Positions 34,372-43,263 of a stretch of 53,201 nucleotides of DNA are shown one piece after another. The position numbers were made by a program, and so were the translations under genes. A model generated the notes under the pieces. The model was not told where the DNA came from. It ran no database searches and saw only the letters and a program-made list of their open reading frames with translations. The stretch is from a virus. The first letter of the stretch is position 1; every line of letters starts with the position of its first letter. Where the stretch lies: the IMG/VR virus record IMGVR_UViG_3300044797_000084, positions 1 through 53,201 of that record; one strand, written 5' to 3'.

Positions 34372-37300
34372 TTAGGGCAGCGGCATGAGCTGGCGCAGCA
34401 CCCACCCAAGCTCAGACGCGTTCGCTGCGGCGTCTTCCGGGTTCATCCCGTACTGGTTGACCACAAGCCCCGAGCCGGCGTACTGCACCTGCGAGCGCTC
34501 CTTGGTGACGTCGACTTCTTTTTCGAGCTTGGCCTCTTCCTGGGCGGCCGTGTCTTCCAGTTTCTGGAGTGCCAGGGCGGCCCCTTTGAGCGTCAGTTCC
34601 GATTCGCCCTTTGCCTTCGCCAACGTCTGTTCGGCATTCTTGATCGCTTCATTCCAGTGGTTGGTGACGTTTTCCATCGCCTTCGCGGCTTCCTCGCTCA
34701 TCGTGGCCGCGCCCTGTTCCACCTTCTTGAGATTGGCGGTGGCCGCCGCCTCCTGGTGTTCGGCTTCGTGTTCCGCGAAGCTCAGGCCAGAGGCGGCAAG
34801 GTTCTGTTGTTCCTTGCTCTTGTTCGCGGCGGCGAGCACCTTGAGCTCGGCGTTGCCGATCTTCTGGTCCTGGGCGAGCTGGACGTTGTCCACTTGTTCC
34901 TGCGCCGCAGCGATTTCGCCCGCAGCCTTGATTGCCACCGCGTCGGCGTGCGCCTGCGCCATAGCCTCTTGCGCGTCGGCCTGGGTTTTGTCGTCGTCGA
35001 CGAGTTGCTGATCCTGTGCGAGGACGCCCTGTTCCGTCGCAGCCAGTTCGTCCTCGGCGATCTTCGCCTGCTGGATCTGCTGGTCATAGCTCGCCTTCAT
35101 CTGGCCGAGCTGCACTTCCTCCTTCTGTGCGATCAGGTTCAGCCCATACAAGCCCCGCTCGCCGAGGATCGCGACTTCGATGTTGGTCTGGTCCTTGATT
35201 CCCGTGACGACTGCGTTCGACGAGTCGGCCATCACCTTGCTCTGCGCTTCGATCGACTGCGCCAACGCAGCGAAGCTGTCGGACATCGACTGGGTGGCAT
35301 CCCCGATCGCTGTGGCAGCTGCCTTCATCGCGTCAGTCTGCTGTGCCTGTTCGGCCTTGACGATGTTCAACTGGTCTGTCGCGGTGTGTTCGGCCTGGGT
35401 GGTGCGGTCCTTTTCCTCGGTCGCCTGGATCTTCAACGATTCGCCGAGCTTCGTCGTCTCGGTTGCGACCATCTCCTCGGCGAGCGTGGCGAGCGCCTGC
35501 TTGTGAGCGGCCTCTAGTTTGGAGGCAAGCTCCTCGAGCTTCTTCTGGTGCGTCGCGTTCAGTTCGCTGACGAGCTTCGACTCCTGCTTGCCGGCGACAG
35601 ACCCTTGCGCGCTCTTACCGAGCGCTGCGATCAGGCTGCTCATCGACCCGCCGCCCGCCGTCACGGCTTCGACCATCCCGCCGATAGCCGACGGGCGTGT
35701 CGTTTTCTGAGCGATCGAGCCGGGAATGCCCTCATGCACTGTCGCCGGCCCTAGCGCCCTGGTCGAGACCCCTAGGGCTTTCTCCATTGCGGCCGGCGTT
35801 GAGTTCTGGATCTCGGCTTCATATTTTTTGAGTAGTGATTCGCCGCCGGTGGTGATTTTTTCGATATGCCGTTTGAGTTCTTCGCCTGCTTTTTTCGCCG
35901 CCTCTTCAAGCTTCTCTTTCGCTTTTTCTGCGGCTTTTTCGAGCTTCTCCCCTGCTTTTTCTGCGGCCTTTTCCTGCTTCTCTTTCGCTTTTTCCTGCGC
36001 CGCAGTAGGGGGTTCCGCAGTGCCCTTGCCGTTCTGCTGGGTCTTTGCAAGCGCTTCCGCTGCGGCCTGTTCGCGGCGTGATTGCTGATCGGTTGTAGCG
36101 GTTTCCCCCGGCTGCGATCCTGCCGGCTGCTCGTAGTCTTTCATGATGAGGTTGGCCGCTTCGGTGGGCGACTTGGTCTTCTTCAGCGCAGCGACGAGGC
36201 TTGGTGACAGGTGTTCCAACACCTGCTGCGACTGCTGCGTGACGCCGCCCGTGCCAAGCCCGGGGTAGCCGGACTGCTGATACAGGCCGCCACCGGGCGT
36301 GCCCGGAACGAGGCTCGACTCTGCTGCGGCGTTGCCGACAAACCCGGCCGCCGCAGTAGCGGAGAAGCCCTTGCTCTCGAAGAACCGCATGATCTGCGCT
36401 TCGACGCTGCCGCCCTTGCTCGTGGCGCCTTCGGAGAAGTTTTCGGCTGCTTCGCGTTTGCTGATGTTCTGGTTGACGCCGGGTTCGGTCTTCGAGTAGC
36501 GGGGTGCCTTTGCTTCTTCTGCGACCGTCCTAAGTTTTTCGATCTCAGGAATACTGCCCGTGAGTTCGCCGATCGTTTCGTCGTACGCCCGGATGATCTT
36601 GTTTAGGTCATTGATAATGGCGTTGCCGACGGTCTTTGTGACCGATTCCATCGCTGTCATCACGGTCGACCAGTGCTGCTCAAGCTCTAGCGCCGCGAGA
36701 CCGAGAATCCCGAGGACTGCACCGATGCCGGTGGCTCCCATCGCAGCATCTACCCCGACGGCTGTCTCGTCTGCGCTCTCGACGATCGCCGCGTTGGCGG
36801 TCTCGACCTCGCCTGCTGCGGCTGTGGCTGCGTCGGACATGCTGCCGTAGGCGCCGGCCATCGCCTCGGTCTCGGTCGTCGTCGTCGCTGCGGCTGTCGC
36901 GACGGCGTCGTCCTCGATGGCGAACTTGCCGACGATCGTCGAGACGGCGCTCGTGACCCCGGACGCGAGGGTCTGCATCCCGCTCCACATTTTCTGTAGG
37001 CCGCCGTAGAACGCGACGGCCTTCTGCGCCGCGAACGCTCCGACCGCCGCACTGAGCACCCCGGCGACGGTCAAGCCGAGCGCCTCAGCCGCGACCTTGT
37101 TCTTTTCAAACCACTGGATCACTTCGCCCGTGGCCTTCCCGGCTGCCTGGAGCTTGGGGATCAGGAAGAACCCGAGCCGGTCCGCGTCCGCGGAGATGCT
37201 CGCCTTAAGTTGGTCCATCTGGAAGGACAGGTTTTCGGTACGTTTCTGCCAGTCCGAGCCGAAGTTCGAGCCGCCCTGCGAGACATCTTTGACCTTGTCC

Positions 37301-38715
37301 TTGAGCCGGTCGAGCTGGGCGAGCAGGATCTGCACGCCCATTGCCTGGCGGCCACCGAACGCGTTTGACAGCACTCGCATCTGCTGTGTGGCGGTGTCGC
37401 CCGAATCCTGAAGATGCTTCTTGAGGTCTTCTAGGGCGTCGACGAGCCCATGGCTGCGAATGTCGTCGCCAAGCTCGGTCGCGGAGATCCCGACTTCCCC
37501 TAGATAGCCCGCGGCCGTCTTGGACGGCGCCGCCATGATCCTGATCGCCGAGGTGAGTTTCGTTGCTGCCGCCGCGCCGCGCAGGTTGTTGTCGCCGAAC
37601 ACTGCGAGCGCGCCGCCGATGTCCTGCAGGGAGACGCCGAAGTTCTTCATCGGCGCGAGCAGCCCGGTGCCGAGCGCGTCGGCGAGCTGCTGCATCGTCA
37701 TATCCCCGGCGCCGACGATGGTGTTCAGGTCGCCCATCGCATGGCTGTAGGAGCCCAAGCCCGGCAGACCCGAGATCACCGCTGCATCGAGAGCGTTGGT
37801 GACATCGACGATGTTCGCGCCGCCGATCTGCGCGCCCTCGGCCGCCGCCTTCATCACGCCGTACTCCGTGGACACCCGTTGCGCCGGCGCGGTCGTGGCG
37901 TTCAGCGCGGAGACGACGTGATACATGCCTTCGGCGAGCTCCTGGGGCTTGGTGCCGACTTCGCCGGCCATCCCGAGGATGCTGCTCGTCAGGGTCTTGA
38001 CCTGCTTACTGGACGCCCCGGCCTGGGTTTCCAGCATCGTCATCTGCTTCTGCAGGGCCGAGGCGCCTTTGACGCCCTCGACAGCAGCGACCCCGAACCC
38101 GGCGAGCCCGGCAGTGACGGCGAGCTTCCCGCCCGACGCGAGAGCGGACCCGAACTTCCCGGCCTTGCTGTCCGCTTCGTCGAACTCCTTGCCCATCTTC
38201 GTAAGTGATCCTGAGAGCGGTATCCCCCACGATGCGCCCGTCTGTCCGAGTTTGGTCAGGGCGCTCCCGGCCTTGTCGCTTCCCTTCTCAAACGCACTAC
38301 CGATCCGTGCACCCGATGCGGCGGCAGCCACGGCGGTCTCCTCCGAGGCGCCCTGTAGGAGCTTCTGCGCCTCGACCGCCCGCGCGGCCGCCGCGACCTG
38401 CTCGTCTGCGGATGCGCCGGCCGCCTCGGCCACCGCCGCAGCCGAAGCCGCAGCGGCCTTCTGGGACTGCGTCATCTTCTCCGCGCCGTCCACATAGGCG
38501 GCTGCTGCGCGGCCGGCGGCGGCGGCCTGCTCGTCGGCTGAGGCGCCCATAGCCTCGGCCTGCTTGGCGGCTGCATCACCTGCGGCCGCTGCACCATCCG
38601 CAATCGTCTTCGATGTTTGCTCGTAGATGACGCCAGTGCGAACTAGTTCGGCCTGAAGCTGGCGAAAGTCTCCGAGGCCCGCAATCGTGACCGTACGCGC
38701 TGCGCCGGGAGGCAT
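34372..38715 (-). CDS. tape measure protein with tail lysozyme domain
   Basis: At 1447 residues this is the longest gene and sets tail length. After an Ala-rich coiled region (1-190) it has the TP901-1-type core (GMAGEVGTKPQELAEGMYH, about 230-480), hydrophobic segments near 552 and 665, and an embedded phage tail lysozyme-like domain at about 770-860 (IMRFFESKGFSATAAAGFVG, NAAAESSLVPG). A very long Lys/Ala/Glu coiled coil follows (EKAKEKLEEAAKKAGEELKR). The last 40 residues (YAGSGLVVNQYGMNP...) recur in the protein at 25631-26107. Starts just after the stop before it (TAAATG). Confidence 0.9.
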   Translation of the reverse strand: MPPGAARTVTIAGLGDFRQLQAELVRTGVIYEQTSKTIADGAAAAGDAAAKQAEAMGASADEQAAAAGRAAAAYVDGAEKMTQSQKAAAASAAAVAEAAGASADEQVAAAARAVEAQKLLQGASEETAVAAAASGARIGSAFEKGSDKAGSALTKLGQTGASWGIPLSGSLTKMGKEFDEADSKAGKFGSALASGGKLAVTAGLAGFGVAAVEGVKGASALQKQMTMLETQAGASSKQVKTLTSSILGMAGEVGTKPQELAEGMYHVVSALNATTAPAQRVSTEYGVMKAAAEGAQIGGANIVDVTNALDAAVISGLPGLGSYSHAMGDLNTIVGAGDMTMQQLADALGTGLLAPMKNFGVSLQDIGGALAVFGDNNLRGAAAATKLTSAIRIMAAPSKTAAGYLGEVGISATELGDDIRSHGLVDALEDLKKHLQDSGDTATQQMRVLSNAFGGRQAMGVQILLAQLDRLKDKVKDVSQGGSNFGSDWQKRTENLSFQMDQLKASISADADRLGFFLIPKLQAAGKATGEVIQWFEKNKVAAEALGLTVAGVLSAAVGAFAAQKAVAFYGGLQKMWSGMQTLASGVTSAVSTIVGKFAIEDDAVATAAATTTTETEAMAGAYGSMSDAATAAAGEVETANAAIVESADETAVGVDAAMGATGIGAVLGILGLAALELEQHWSTVMTAMESVTKTVGNAIINDLNKIIRAYDETIGELTGSIPEIEKLRTVAEEAKAPRYSKTEPGVNQNISKREAAENFSEGATSKGGSVEAQIMRFFESKGFSATAAAGFVGNAAAESSLVPGTPGGGLYQQSGYPGLGTGGVTQQSQQVLEHLSPSLVAALKKTKSPTEAANLIMKDYEQPAGSQPGETATTDQQSRREQAAAEALAKTQQNGKGTAEPPTAAQEKAKEKQEKAAEKAGEKLEKAAEKAKEKLEEAAKKAGEELKRHIEKITTGGESLLKKYEAEIQNSTPAAMEKALGVSTRALGPATVHEGIPGSIAQKTTRPSAIGGMVEAVTAGGGSMSSLIAALGKSAQGSVAGKQESKLVSELNATHQKKLEELASKLEAAHKQALATLAEEMVATETTKLGESLKIQATEEKDRTTQAEHTATDQLNIVKAEQAQQTDAMKAAATAIGDATQSMSDSFAALAQSIEAQSKVMADSSNAVVTGIKDQTNIEVAILGERGLYGLNLIAQKEEVQLGQMKASYDQQIQQAKIAEDELAATEQGVLAQDQQLVDDDKTQADAQEAMAQAHADAVAIKAAGEIAAAQEQVDNVQLAQDQKIGNAELKVLAAANKSKEQQNLAASGLSFAEHEAEHQEAAATANLKKVEQGAATMSEEAAKAMENVTNHWNEAIKNAEQTLAKAKGESELTLKGAALALQKLEDTAAQEEAKLEKEVDVTKERSQVQYAGSGLVVNQYGMNPEDAAANASELGWVLRQLMPLP

Positions 38716-39177
38716 TTAGAGTCGCGCCCCGAGCGCCTCGTGGATGGCCGTCGCCAAGCGGTCTGCGATCAGCTCGAGGATCGCCTCCGTCTCATCCTCA
38801 AGCGCAGGCGAGAGGAACGCCGGATGGCTGTTCTTGTCCGTCCAGCCGACCCTTTCGGGCACGCCCGGCCGCGGCGAGTAGGTGGGGTGGCGCACAAAGC
38901 CCTTCCCTTTGTTCTCGATCGGTGCGGCGTTCGGTGCCGCGTCGCCGCCGGCGCTCACCTTGAAGTTCACCGCGGTCGCACGCGCTTTCAGCGAGCCCGC
39001 GACACGCGACGAATAGCCCACCCGGCCTGCGGCGTTGACCTTGACCAACTCGGCGCTGTCACGCAGGGCACCGCGCACCGCCAGCGCACCCGCCGCCCCG
39101 GTCGCCCGGATACCACGCGTGAGAGCGGAGAACTGCTTGGTGTCGATGACGATCGGTACCCCGGTCTTGCCGGCCAT
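38716..39177 (-). CDS. HK97 gp10-like tail protein
   Basis: The 153-residue protein resembles the gp10-like tail-completion family: VRGALRDSAELVKVNAAGRV, RPGVPERVGWTDKNSHPAF, then a C-terminal helix (ILELIADRLATAI). ATG at 39177 overlaps the stop of the shifted chaperone frame (TGATG), so it is coupled to frameshift translation. The position between chaperone and tape measure is unusual for gp10-like proteins, which usually sit in the neck; a tail-tube or chaperone-associated role is possible. Confidence 0.55.
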   Translation of the reverse strand: MAGKTGVPIVIDTKQFSALTRGIRATGAAGALAVRGALRDSAELVKVNAAGRVGYSSRVAGSLKARATAVNFKVSAGGDAAPNAAPIENKGKGFVRHPTYSPRPGVPERVGWTDKNSHPAFLSPALEDETEAILELIADRLATAIHEALGARL

Positions 39178-39299
39178 CACAGCCCTCCGCTCTTAGCCTT
39201 CATCTCCATCACCCCCTCGGCGAACGTCAGCAGCCCGAGGAAGTCCAGCCACGTCAGTCCGTCGATATCTCCGGGTCGGTAGGAGAGGACGTATCCGAG
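39177..39299 (-). CDS. tail assembly chaperone GT, frameshift extension
   Basis: After a -1 shift the frame reads LGYVLSYRPGDIDGLTWLDF then LGLLTFAEGVMEMKAKSGGL, 40 residues ending at 39177. It has no start codon of its own. The WLDFLGLL..A..V...K composition is typical of the T part of gpG-T chaperones, which recruit the tape measure and tail tube proteins. The full fusion would be 168 residues. Confidence 0.65.
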   Translation of the reverse strand, partial: LGYVLSYRPGDIDGLTWLDFLGLLTFAEGVMEMKAKSGGL

Positions 39300-39682
39300 G
39301 GGGGCGAGGGCTCCTGCTCGGAGCTCGGCGGGGTCTCCGTCGAGTCGGGGGTCGGGGCTGGTGTAGCCCCCGAGGTAGGGTCCGCCTCCGGTGTGGCAGT
39401 GTCGAAGCCCTTCTCGAACAGCTCACCGACGCGGAAGTCGTCCATCTGGTCGGGCCTTTCCGGCACAGCCTCGCCGACTGCCTTGCGCGCCAGCCAGAGC
39501 GCACACAGCGCTGCCTGCGGGTCCTGCTGGAGCAGCGCGCCTTGGAAGGTCATGTAGCGCCCGATTTCTATCCCGTACCACTCCTTGATTTGGGTGAGCG
39601 CAGAGACGGTCAGCATCTTCTTTGGGTCGAAGATGTACTCCTTGTCTCCGTACGTCAGCTTCCACTGCAGCCTGTCGGCCAT
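39254..39682 (-). CDS. tail assembly chaperone (gpG-like)
   Basis: The 142-residue protein begins MADRLQWKLTYGDKEYIFD, with KKMLTVSALTQIKEWYGIEI and a QQDPQAALCALWLARKA helix, a common actinophage chaperone pattern, and ends in a Pro/Ser/Thr-rich acidic tail. It lies between the major tail protein and the tape measure. Shine-Dalgarno AAGGAGCACGCAC. A fraction of ribosomes should shift at 39299-39304 to make the GT fusion. Confidence 0.75.
   Translation of the reverse strand: MADRLQWKLTYGDKEYIFDPKKMLTVSALTQIKEWYGIEIGRYMTFQGALLQQDPQAALCALWLARKAVGEAVPERPDQMDDFRVGELFEKGFDTATPEADPTSGATPAPTPDSTETPPSSEQEPSPPSDTSSPTDPEISTD
39299..39304 (-). promoter_or_regulatory. -1 frameshift slippery site
   Basis: Six C residues occupy two zero-frame codons (TCG-CCC-CCC-TCG). 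Re-pairing back one base puts ribosomes into the frame of 39177-39299, which stays open from here to its stop. The zero frame ends 15 codons later. The C6 slip is inferred from frame geometry and the conserved gpG/GT arrangement. Confidence 0.6.
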
Positions 39683-39788
39683 GTGCGTGCTCCTTCCGCC
39701 CCTATGCCGGGCGGCTTTTTCCAGTTGACGCGGCGTCAGGGCATAGCTGCCGCCGCGCTCAGCGCCCGAAGGCGCCAAGTCCTAGCTC

Positions 39789-40499
39789 TTAGACCGTCTG
39801 AAACGGCCAGGTCGCCGACTTGCGACGATTGCATGGCACGCACGCGGGGCGAAGGTTCGCCAGACAGTGCGCGCCGCCCTTGCTCAACGGCTTGACGTGA
39901 TCCCACTCGACCGCCTCGCCGCTGCACATCCAGCAGCGGCCAGCCCAGTAGTCCCACTTCGCGGCGAGCAGCTCCATGGTCGGCTCGACCAACGTCAGTT
40001 CACGCACGCGCGCTCGTCGCCGCCTCGCGTACTCGCTCGTCAGCTCAGCGTTTGCCTTTCGCCACCGATACCCATACGCCGCCTGATATGCGCGCACTTC
40101 CTCTCGCCGGCGCGGGTTCGCCGCATAGAACGCCTTGCGCTGGGCGCCCAGCCGCTCCCGGTTCCCGCGGTTGTAGGCACGGCGCTCCGCCAGTCGCTTC
40201 TCGCGGTGTCGCTCATAGCTGGCTTTCGCCTGCGCCTTGTGCTTCTCGGGATGCGTGCGACGCGCTGCTGCTTTTTGGGCGAGTAGCCGCTCGCGGTTGG
40301 CAACTCGATAGGCAACTTGATGCGCGCGCTGGTACTCGGCGTCCGCCTCACGCTGGCGACCTCGGCACTCCTTACAGCGTCCGCCGAAGCCGCCCTTTCG
40401 CGCTGGTTCGTGAAACCAGGCGTCTTGCGGTAGAAGCCGCCTGCAGCCCGGACACGGCCGATGCGGCACTCCGGCAATCTCGATGATGGTGCTCCGCAC
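39789..40499 (-). CDS. HNH homing endonuclease
   Basis: The 236-residue protein has an N-terminal zinc finger (CPGCRRLLPQDAWF, CKECRG), a basic repeat region with many HREKR/NRERL units that should track DNA grooves, and a C-terminal HNH: CWMCSGEAVEWDHVKPLSKG, then PACVPCNRRK. GTG start, no clear Shine-Dalgarno. It sits as an insert between the major tail protein and the chaperone, a common homing site class. Likely a free-standing mobile gene. Confidence 0.8.
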   Translation of the reverse strand: MRSTIIEIAGVPHRPCPGCRRLLPQDAWFHEPARKGGFGGRCKECRGRQREADAEYQRAHQVAYRVANRERLLAQKAAARRTHPEKHKAQAKASYERHREKRLAERRAYNRGNRERLGAQRKAFYAANPRRREEVRAYQAAYGYRWRKANAELTSEYARRRRARVRELTLVEPTMELLAAKWDYWAGRCWMCSGEAVEWDHVKPLSKGGAHCLANLRPACVPCNRRKSATWPFQTV

Positions 40500-40581
40500 T
40501 ACGCGCTACCGTCCTGCACGTCAACCTCCGCATTAGGTTGGCCTGCCCCCGGTCGTTAGCGCGACGTGGGGGCACTTACGA

Positions 40582-41847
40582 TTAAAAGGTCGTGTCAGAA
40601 GTTATCAACTTCGCGGACACGACAGCGTCATTGGTGGCGTCGATGGTCGCCCGGGCGCTCAGCGTATTCTTCACGAGGTCCGGCCCGTCGATGGGGGGTT
40701 CGGCGCCTGAGTTGATGAATACGTTCGGCATCGTGAAGCTGAACAGGTTTCTCTTGCCGGACGACCCGATTTCCGCGCCGGTCGCGATAGCTTCGATCTT
40801 GAGTGCTTCGTTTTTCAGGAACGCTGCGAACACGCTTTTCGCGGATTCGGTGAAGTCGGCTTCCATCGAGACGGTGATGTCGACCAGTCCGTTTGAGACG
40901 GGCAGCGCCTTTTTTTCTTCGCCGAGGTAGATACGGTCGGTGGCGAACTTGTGCTCCAGGGTGACCGTCATCTTGCGCACTCCCTGTAGCGCCGTGATGC
41001 CGCCCGAGGCGAGGCCGATCTTGAATTCCGATGAGCCTTCGTTCATCGCGAACGGCACGCCGTTGGTCGTGAACACTGGTGTGATGAGGGCCGTGTTGTT
41101 CTCGATTTCGCGGAAGTCGATGTCGTAGCTGTAGCTGCACAGCCCGATGCGGTCGAAAACGAACTCGGCCTTTGTGACGACCCCGGAGTGGTAGTTGTAC
41201 GGGACGACTTCGGCGTTGGTGTAGGGGATGCCGACCTGGAGGTCGAGGAACGGCGATTCGCTGATCGTGATCGTCTCGGACGCGACCGCTTCTTCGGCGT
41301 TGGCGCTGATTTCGAGTTCGTTGGATGCCTGCCCCGCGACCGATGTGACGGTCGTGCCCGCTTTGATCTTCGGGCCAGTGACGAGTGCACCGACCTTGAT
41401 CGACCCCGCTGTGTACGTGATGTTTTTGACTTTTTTGCCGACTTCGAGTTTCACGCCTGCGTATTCCGTGCCGTTGTGCTTCTCGGAGGCTTCGAGGTTG
41501 ATCCCCGACGCGCCCCCGAGTTCGTAGGCGGTTGTGGTGCCCGCCTGTTCCAGGATGCCGTTGGAGCCGAACGCGGCAGCCAGTAGCAGCGCCTGCCCGG
41601 AGGTCATCACGTCACCAGTGAGGGTCGCCATGGCGTCGGTGTACATCTTGATGTGCGCCGAGCTGATGTCCGCGATACGGCCACCTGCCAGGTAGGGGCC
41701 ACCCTGGACGATGTGAGGGTTGTGCGTCGGCTTGAACGTCTTGAAGTAGAGGGTGCGCGTCGGTGTTTCAAACGTTTCGCCGTACTTCTTGCAGCGGGCC
41801 ACGGCCGCAAATGCGCCAAGACCCGAGCCAGCCGTGATGGTGGTCAT
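40582..41847 (-). CDS. major tail (tube) protein
   Basis: The 421-residue protein follows the small acidic gene and tail terminator, in the canonical slot. It begins TTITAGSGLGAFAAVARCKK and has long beta strands throughout. Residues about 130-200 (VGKKVKNITYTAGSIKVG, VTSVAGQASNELEISANAE) look like an inserted beta domain on the tube surface. Shine-Dalgarno AAGGAGCAGCAAGC. It polymerises into the tail tube around the tape measure. Confidence 0.75.
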   Translation of the reverse strand: MTTITAGSGLGAFAAVARCKKYGETFETPTRTLYFKTFKPTHNPHIVQGGPYLAGGRIADISSAHIKMYTDAMATLTGDVMTSGQALLLAAAFGSNGILEQAGTTTAYELGGASGINLEASEKHNGTEYAGVKLEVGKKVKNITYTAGSIKVGALVTGPKIKAGTTVTSVAGQASNELEISANAEEAVASETITISESPFLDLQVGIPYTNAEVVPYNYHSGVVTKAEFVFDRIGLCSYSYDIDFREIENNTALITPVFTTNGVPFAMNEGSSEFKIGLASGGITALQGVRKMTVTLEHKFATDRIYLGEEKKALPVSNGLVDITVSMEADFTESAKSVFAAFLKNEALKIEAIATGAEIGSSGKRNLFSFTMPNVFINSGAEPPIDGPDLVKNTLSARATIDATNDAVVSAKLITSDTTF

Positions 41848-42077
41848 GCTTGCTGCTCCTTGTCCTCCGGCTCAGCCGGGTCGGTTGTCTGCTCGTCGTG
41901 CGCCTGCTCGAACGCGGGCTGCTGTCTGGCCCCTCCACGGGGGTCGTTCTCCGACCAGAGACCGGCTATGCCTACGGCTACCTGCTCGTCGGTGAAGTCA
42001 TACGCGTCGCCCGGTGCCACGGCGGGGCCGTTTTCCACACTGGCGGGACTGTGATCGATGTTGTAGAAACGCGGCAC
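41844..42077 (-). CDS. small acidic tail-region protein
   Basis: 77 residues from GTG 42077 with AAAGGAGAGAGAACC. The first half reads PRFYNIDHSPASVENGPAVA and PGDAYDFTDEQVAVGIAGLW; the second half is Gln/Glu/Pro-rich. Short genes of this kind between tail terminator and tube protein are common in actinophages. Its stop overlaps the tube protein ATG. Confidence 0.6.
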   Translation of the reverse strand: MPRFYNIDHSPASVENGPAVAPGDAYDFTDEQVAVGIAGLWSENDPRGGARQQPAFEQAHDEQTTDPAEPEDKEQQA

Positions 42078-42090
42078 GGTTCTCTCTCCT

Positions 42091-42609
42091 TTAGCCGAGC
42101 TGTGGGCTCGGGGTGATGATCGCCTTGAACGTCAAGGCCCAGTCGATGACGCCGCCCCAGCCGCTGGGCTGGCCGGCCATGATGTCCAGCCCGGCCTCGT
42201 AATTGGCTTCGATCGGGAACATGACTTGGGCGTTGGGGCCGCTCGTGCCGAACGTTGGAGCGTCGCGGTTGGCGATCGCCGGGCCGGCCACGCATTCCCC
42301 GAACAGCGCAAAGGTCTGCGCCATCACTTCGGCCGCCAGCGACTGATTTGTGGCCGCGCTGTCGCCGCTGAACACGGTCACTTTCCCCTGGATCTCATAT
42401 TCCTCTGCGAGCTGAAGTGGGATCGCGTGCCAGTCATACCGTGGCCCCTTGATCGGGCCGACGATGATGTAGCGGGCGGGCTCGAACTGGGCCAGCGCCG
42501 CCGGGAACACGCTCACTGGCTGTGACTGTTCGGCTGCGGCTTCGCGGATGAGCTTGAGCAGTCCTTCATAGATGCCAGGGACACTGCTGACGAACGTGCC
42601 TTCGCTCAT
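42091..42609 (-). CDS. tail terminator protein
   Basis: The 172-residue protein has the alpha/beta layout of siphophage tail terminators: GIYEGLLKLIREAAAEQSQ, EYEIQGKVTVFSGDS and SLAAEVMAQTFALFGECVAG, then IEANYEAGLDIMAGQPSGWG. It lies between the connector and the tube protein, the standard place. It caps the tube and docks it to the head. Confidence 0.65.
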   Translation of the reverse strand: MSEGTFVSSVPGIYEGLLKLIREAAAEQSQPVSVFPAALAQFEPARYIIVGPIKGPRYDWHAIPLQLAEEYEIQGKVTVFSGDSAATNQSLAAEVMAQTFALFGECVAGPAIANRDAPTFGTSGPNAQVMFPIEANYEAGLDIMAGQPSGWGGVIDWALTFKAIITPSPQLG

Positions 42610-42629
42610 CGCGCGGCGCGATCTAGTGG

Positions 42630-42635
42630 TAGGAT
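42630..42635 (+). promoter_or_regulatory. extended -10 of the rightward HNH gene
   Basis: TGG-TAGGAT is an extended -10 form. It ends 7 bp before GTG 42643, predicting a leaderless mRNA. It lies within 25 bp of the tail terminator start codon on the other strand. Confidence 0.45.
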
Positions 42636-42642
42636 GTTAGGC

Positions 42643-43263
42643 GTGTCCATCTGCTCAGTCGACGGGTGTGGGTCGAAGGCGAGGGGCCGCGGCCTTTGCA
42701 GCAAGCACTACCAGCGCTGGTTCAAGCATGGAGATCCCCTCGTCGTGCTCTCGCCCCCGGCGGTCGTCGTCGCGGGCGAGCGCTATGGGCGCCTTGTCGT
42801 GATCGGCGACGCGGGCAGTACGGCACGCGGGCAACGGCGATACAAGGTGCGGTGTGACTGCGGCAAGGAGACGACGGTGGTCGGCGCCTCGCTTCGCGGG
42901 GGTGCCACGCAGTCCTGCGGCTGCCTGCACCGTGAGCGCTTCCGCCACGAAGCACATGGGCGCAGCGGCACGCCGGAGTACCGCACCTGGCAGGCGATCA
43001 TCCAGCGCTGCACGAATCCGAAGGATCGTGCCTATCGGTATTACGGCGCGCGCGGGGTGAAGATCTGCGAGCCCTGGCGGAACTCGTTCGCGACGTTCCT
43101 CGCCGACATGGGAACGAAGCCTGGGCGCAGCTACAGCATCGACCGCATCGACGAGGATGGCGACTACGAGCCGGGCAACTGCCGATGGACGACGATCAGC
43201 GCGAACTCACGCCGCGCCCACCTCGGCAAGCCGCACATCGATGGCCACTCCCACCGCCGCTAG
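42643..43263 (+). CDS. HNH homing endonuclease, opposite orientation
   Basis: From GTG 42643 the protein has 206 residues. It has an N-terminal zinc region (CSVDGCGSKARGRGLCSKHY), a beta DNA-contact domain (CDCGKETTVVGASLRGG, CGCLHRERF) and the C-terminal module TPEYRTWQAIIQRCTNPKD, YYGARGVKICEPW, SIDRIDEDGDYEPGNCRW typical of phage homing nucleases. It is antisense to all tail genes, sits between connector and terminator, and its stop shares CTAG with the connector stop. ATG 42634 is an alternative start. Confidence 0.8.
   Translation: MSICSVDGCGSKARGRGLCSKHYQRWFKHGDPLVVLSPPAVVVAGERYGRLVVIGDAGSTARGQRRYKVRCDCGKETTVVGASLRGGATQSCGCLHRERFRHEAHGRSGTPEYRTWQAIIQRCTNPKDRAYRYYGARGVKICEPWRNSFATFLADMGTKPGRSYSIDRIDEDGDYEPGNCRWTTISANSRRAHLGKPHIDGHSHRR

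Noticed and set aside
34126-35517. 463-codon frame antisense to the tape measure
   Set aside because: Leu/Arg/Phe-rich translation of the coiled-coil codons; no start signal.
39193-39504. 103-codon ORF in the third frame near the chaperone
   Set aside because: Arg/Pro-rich shadow of the Pro/Ser-rich chaperone tail; the -1 frame, not this one, carries the chaperone extension.
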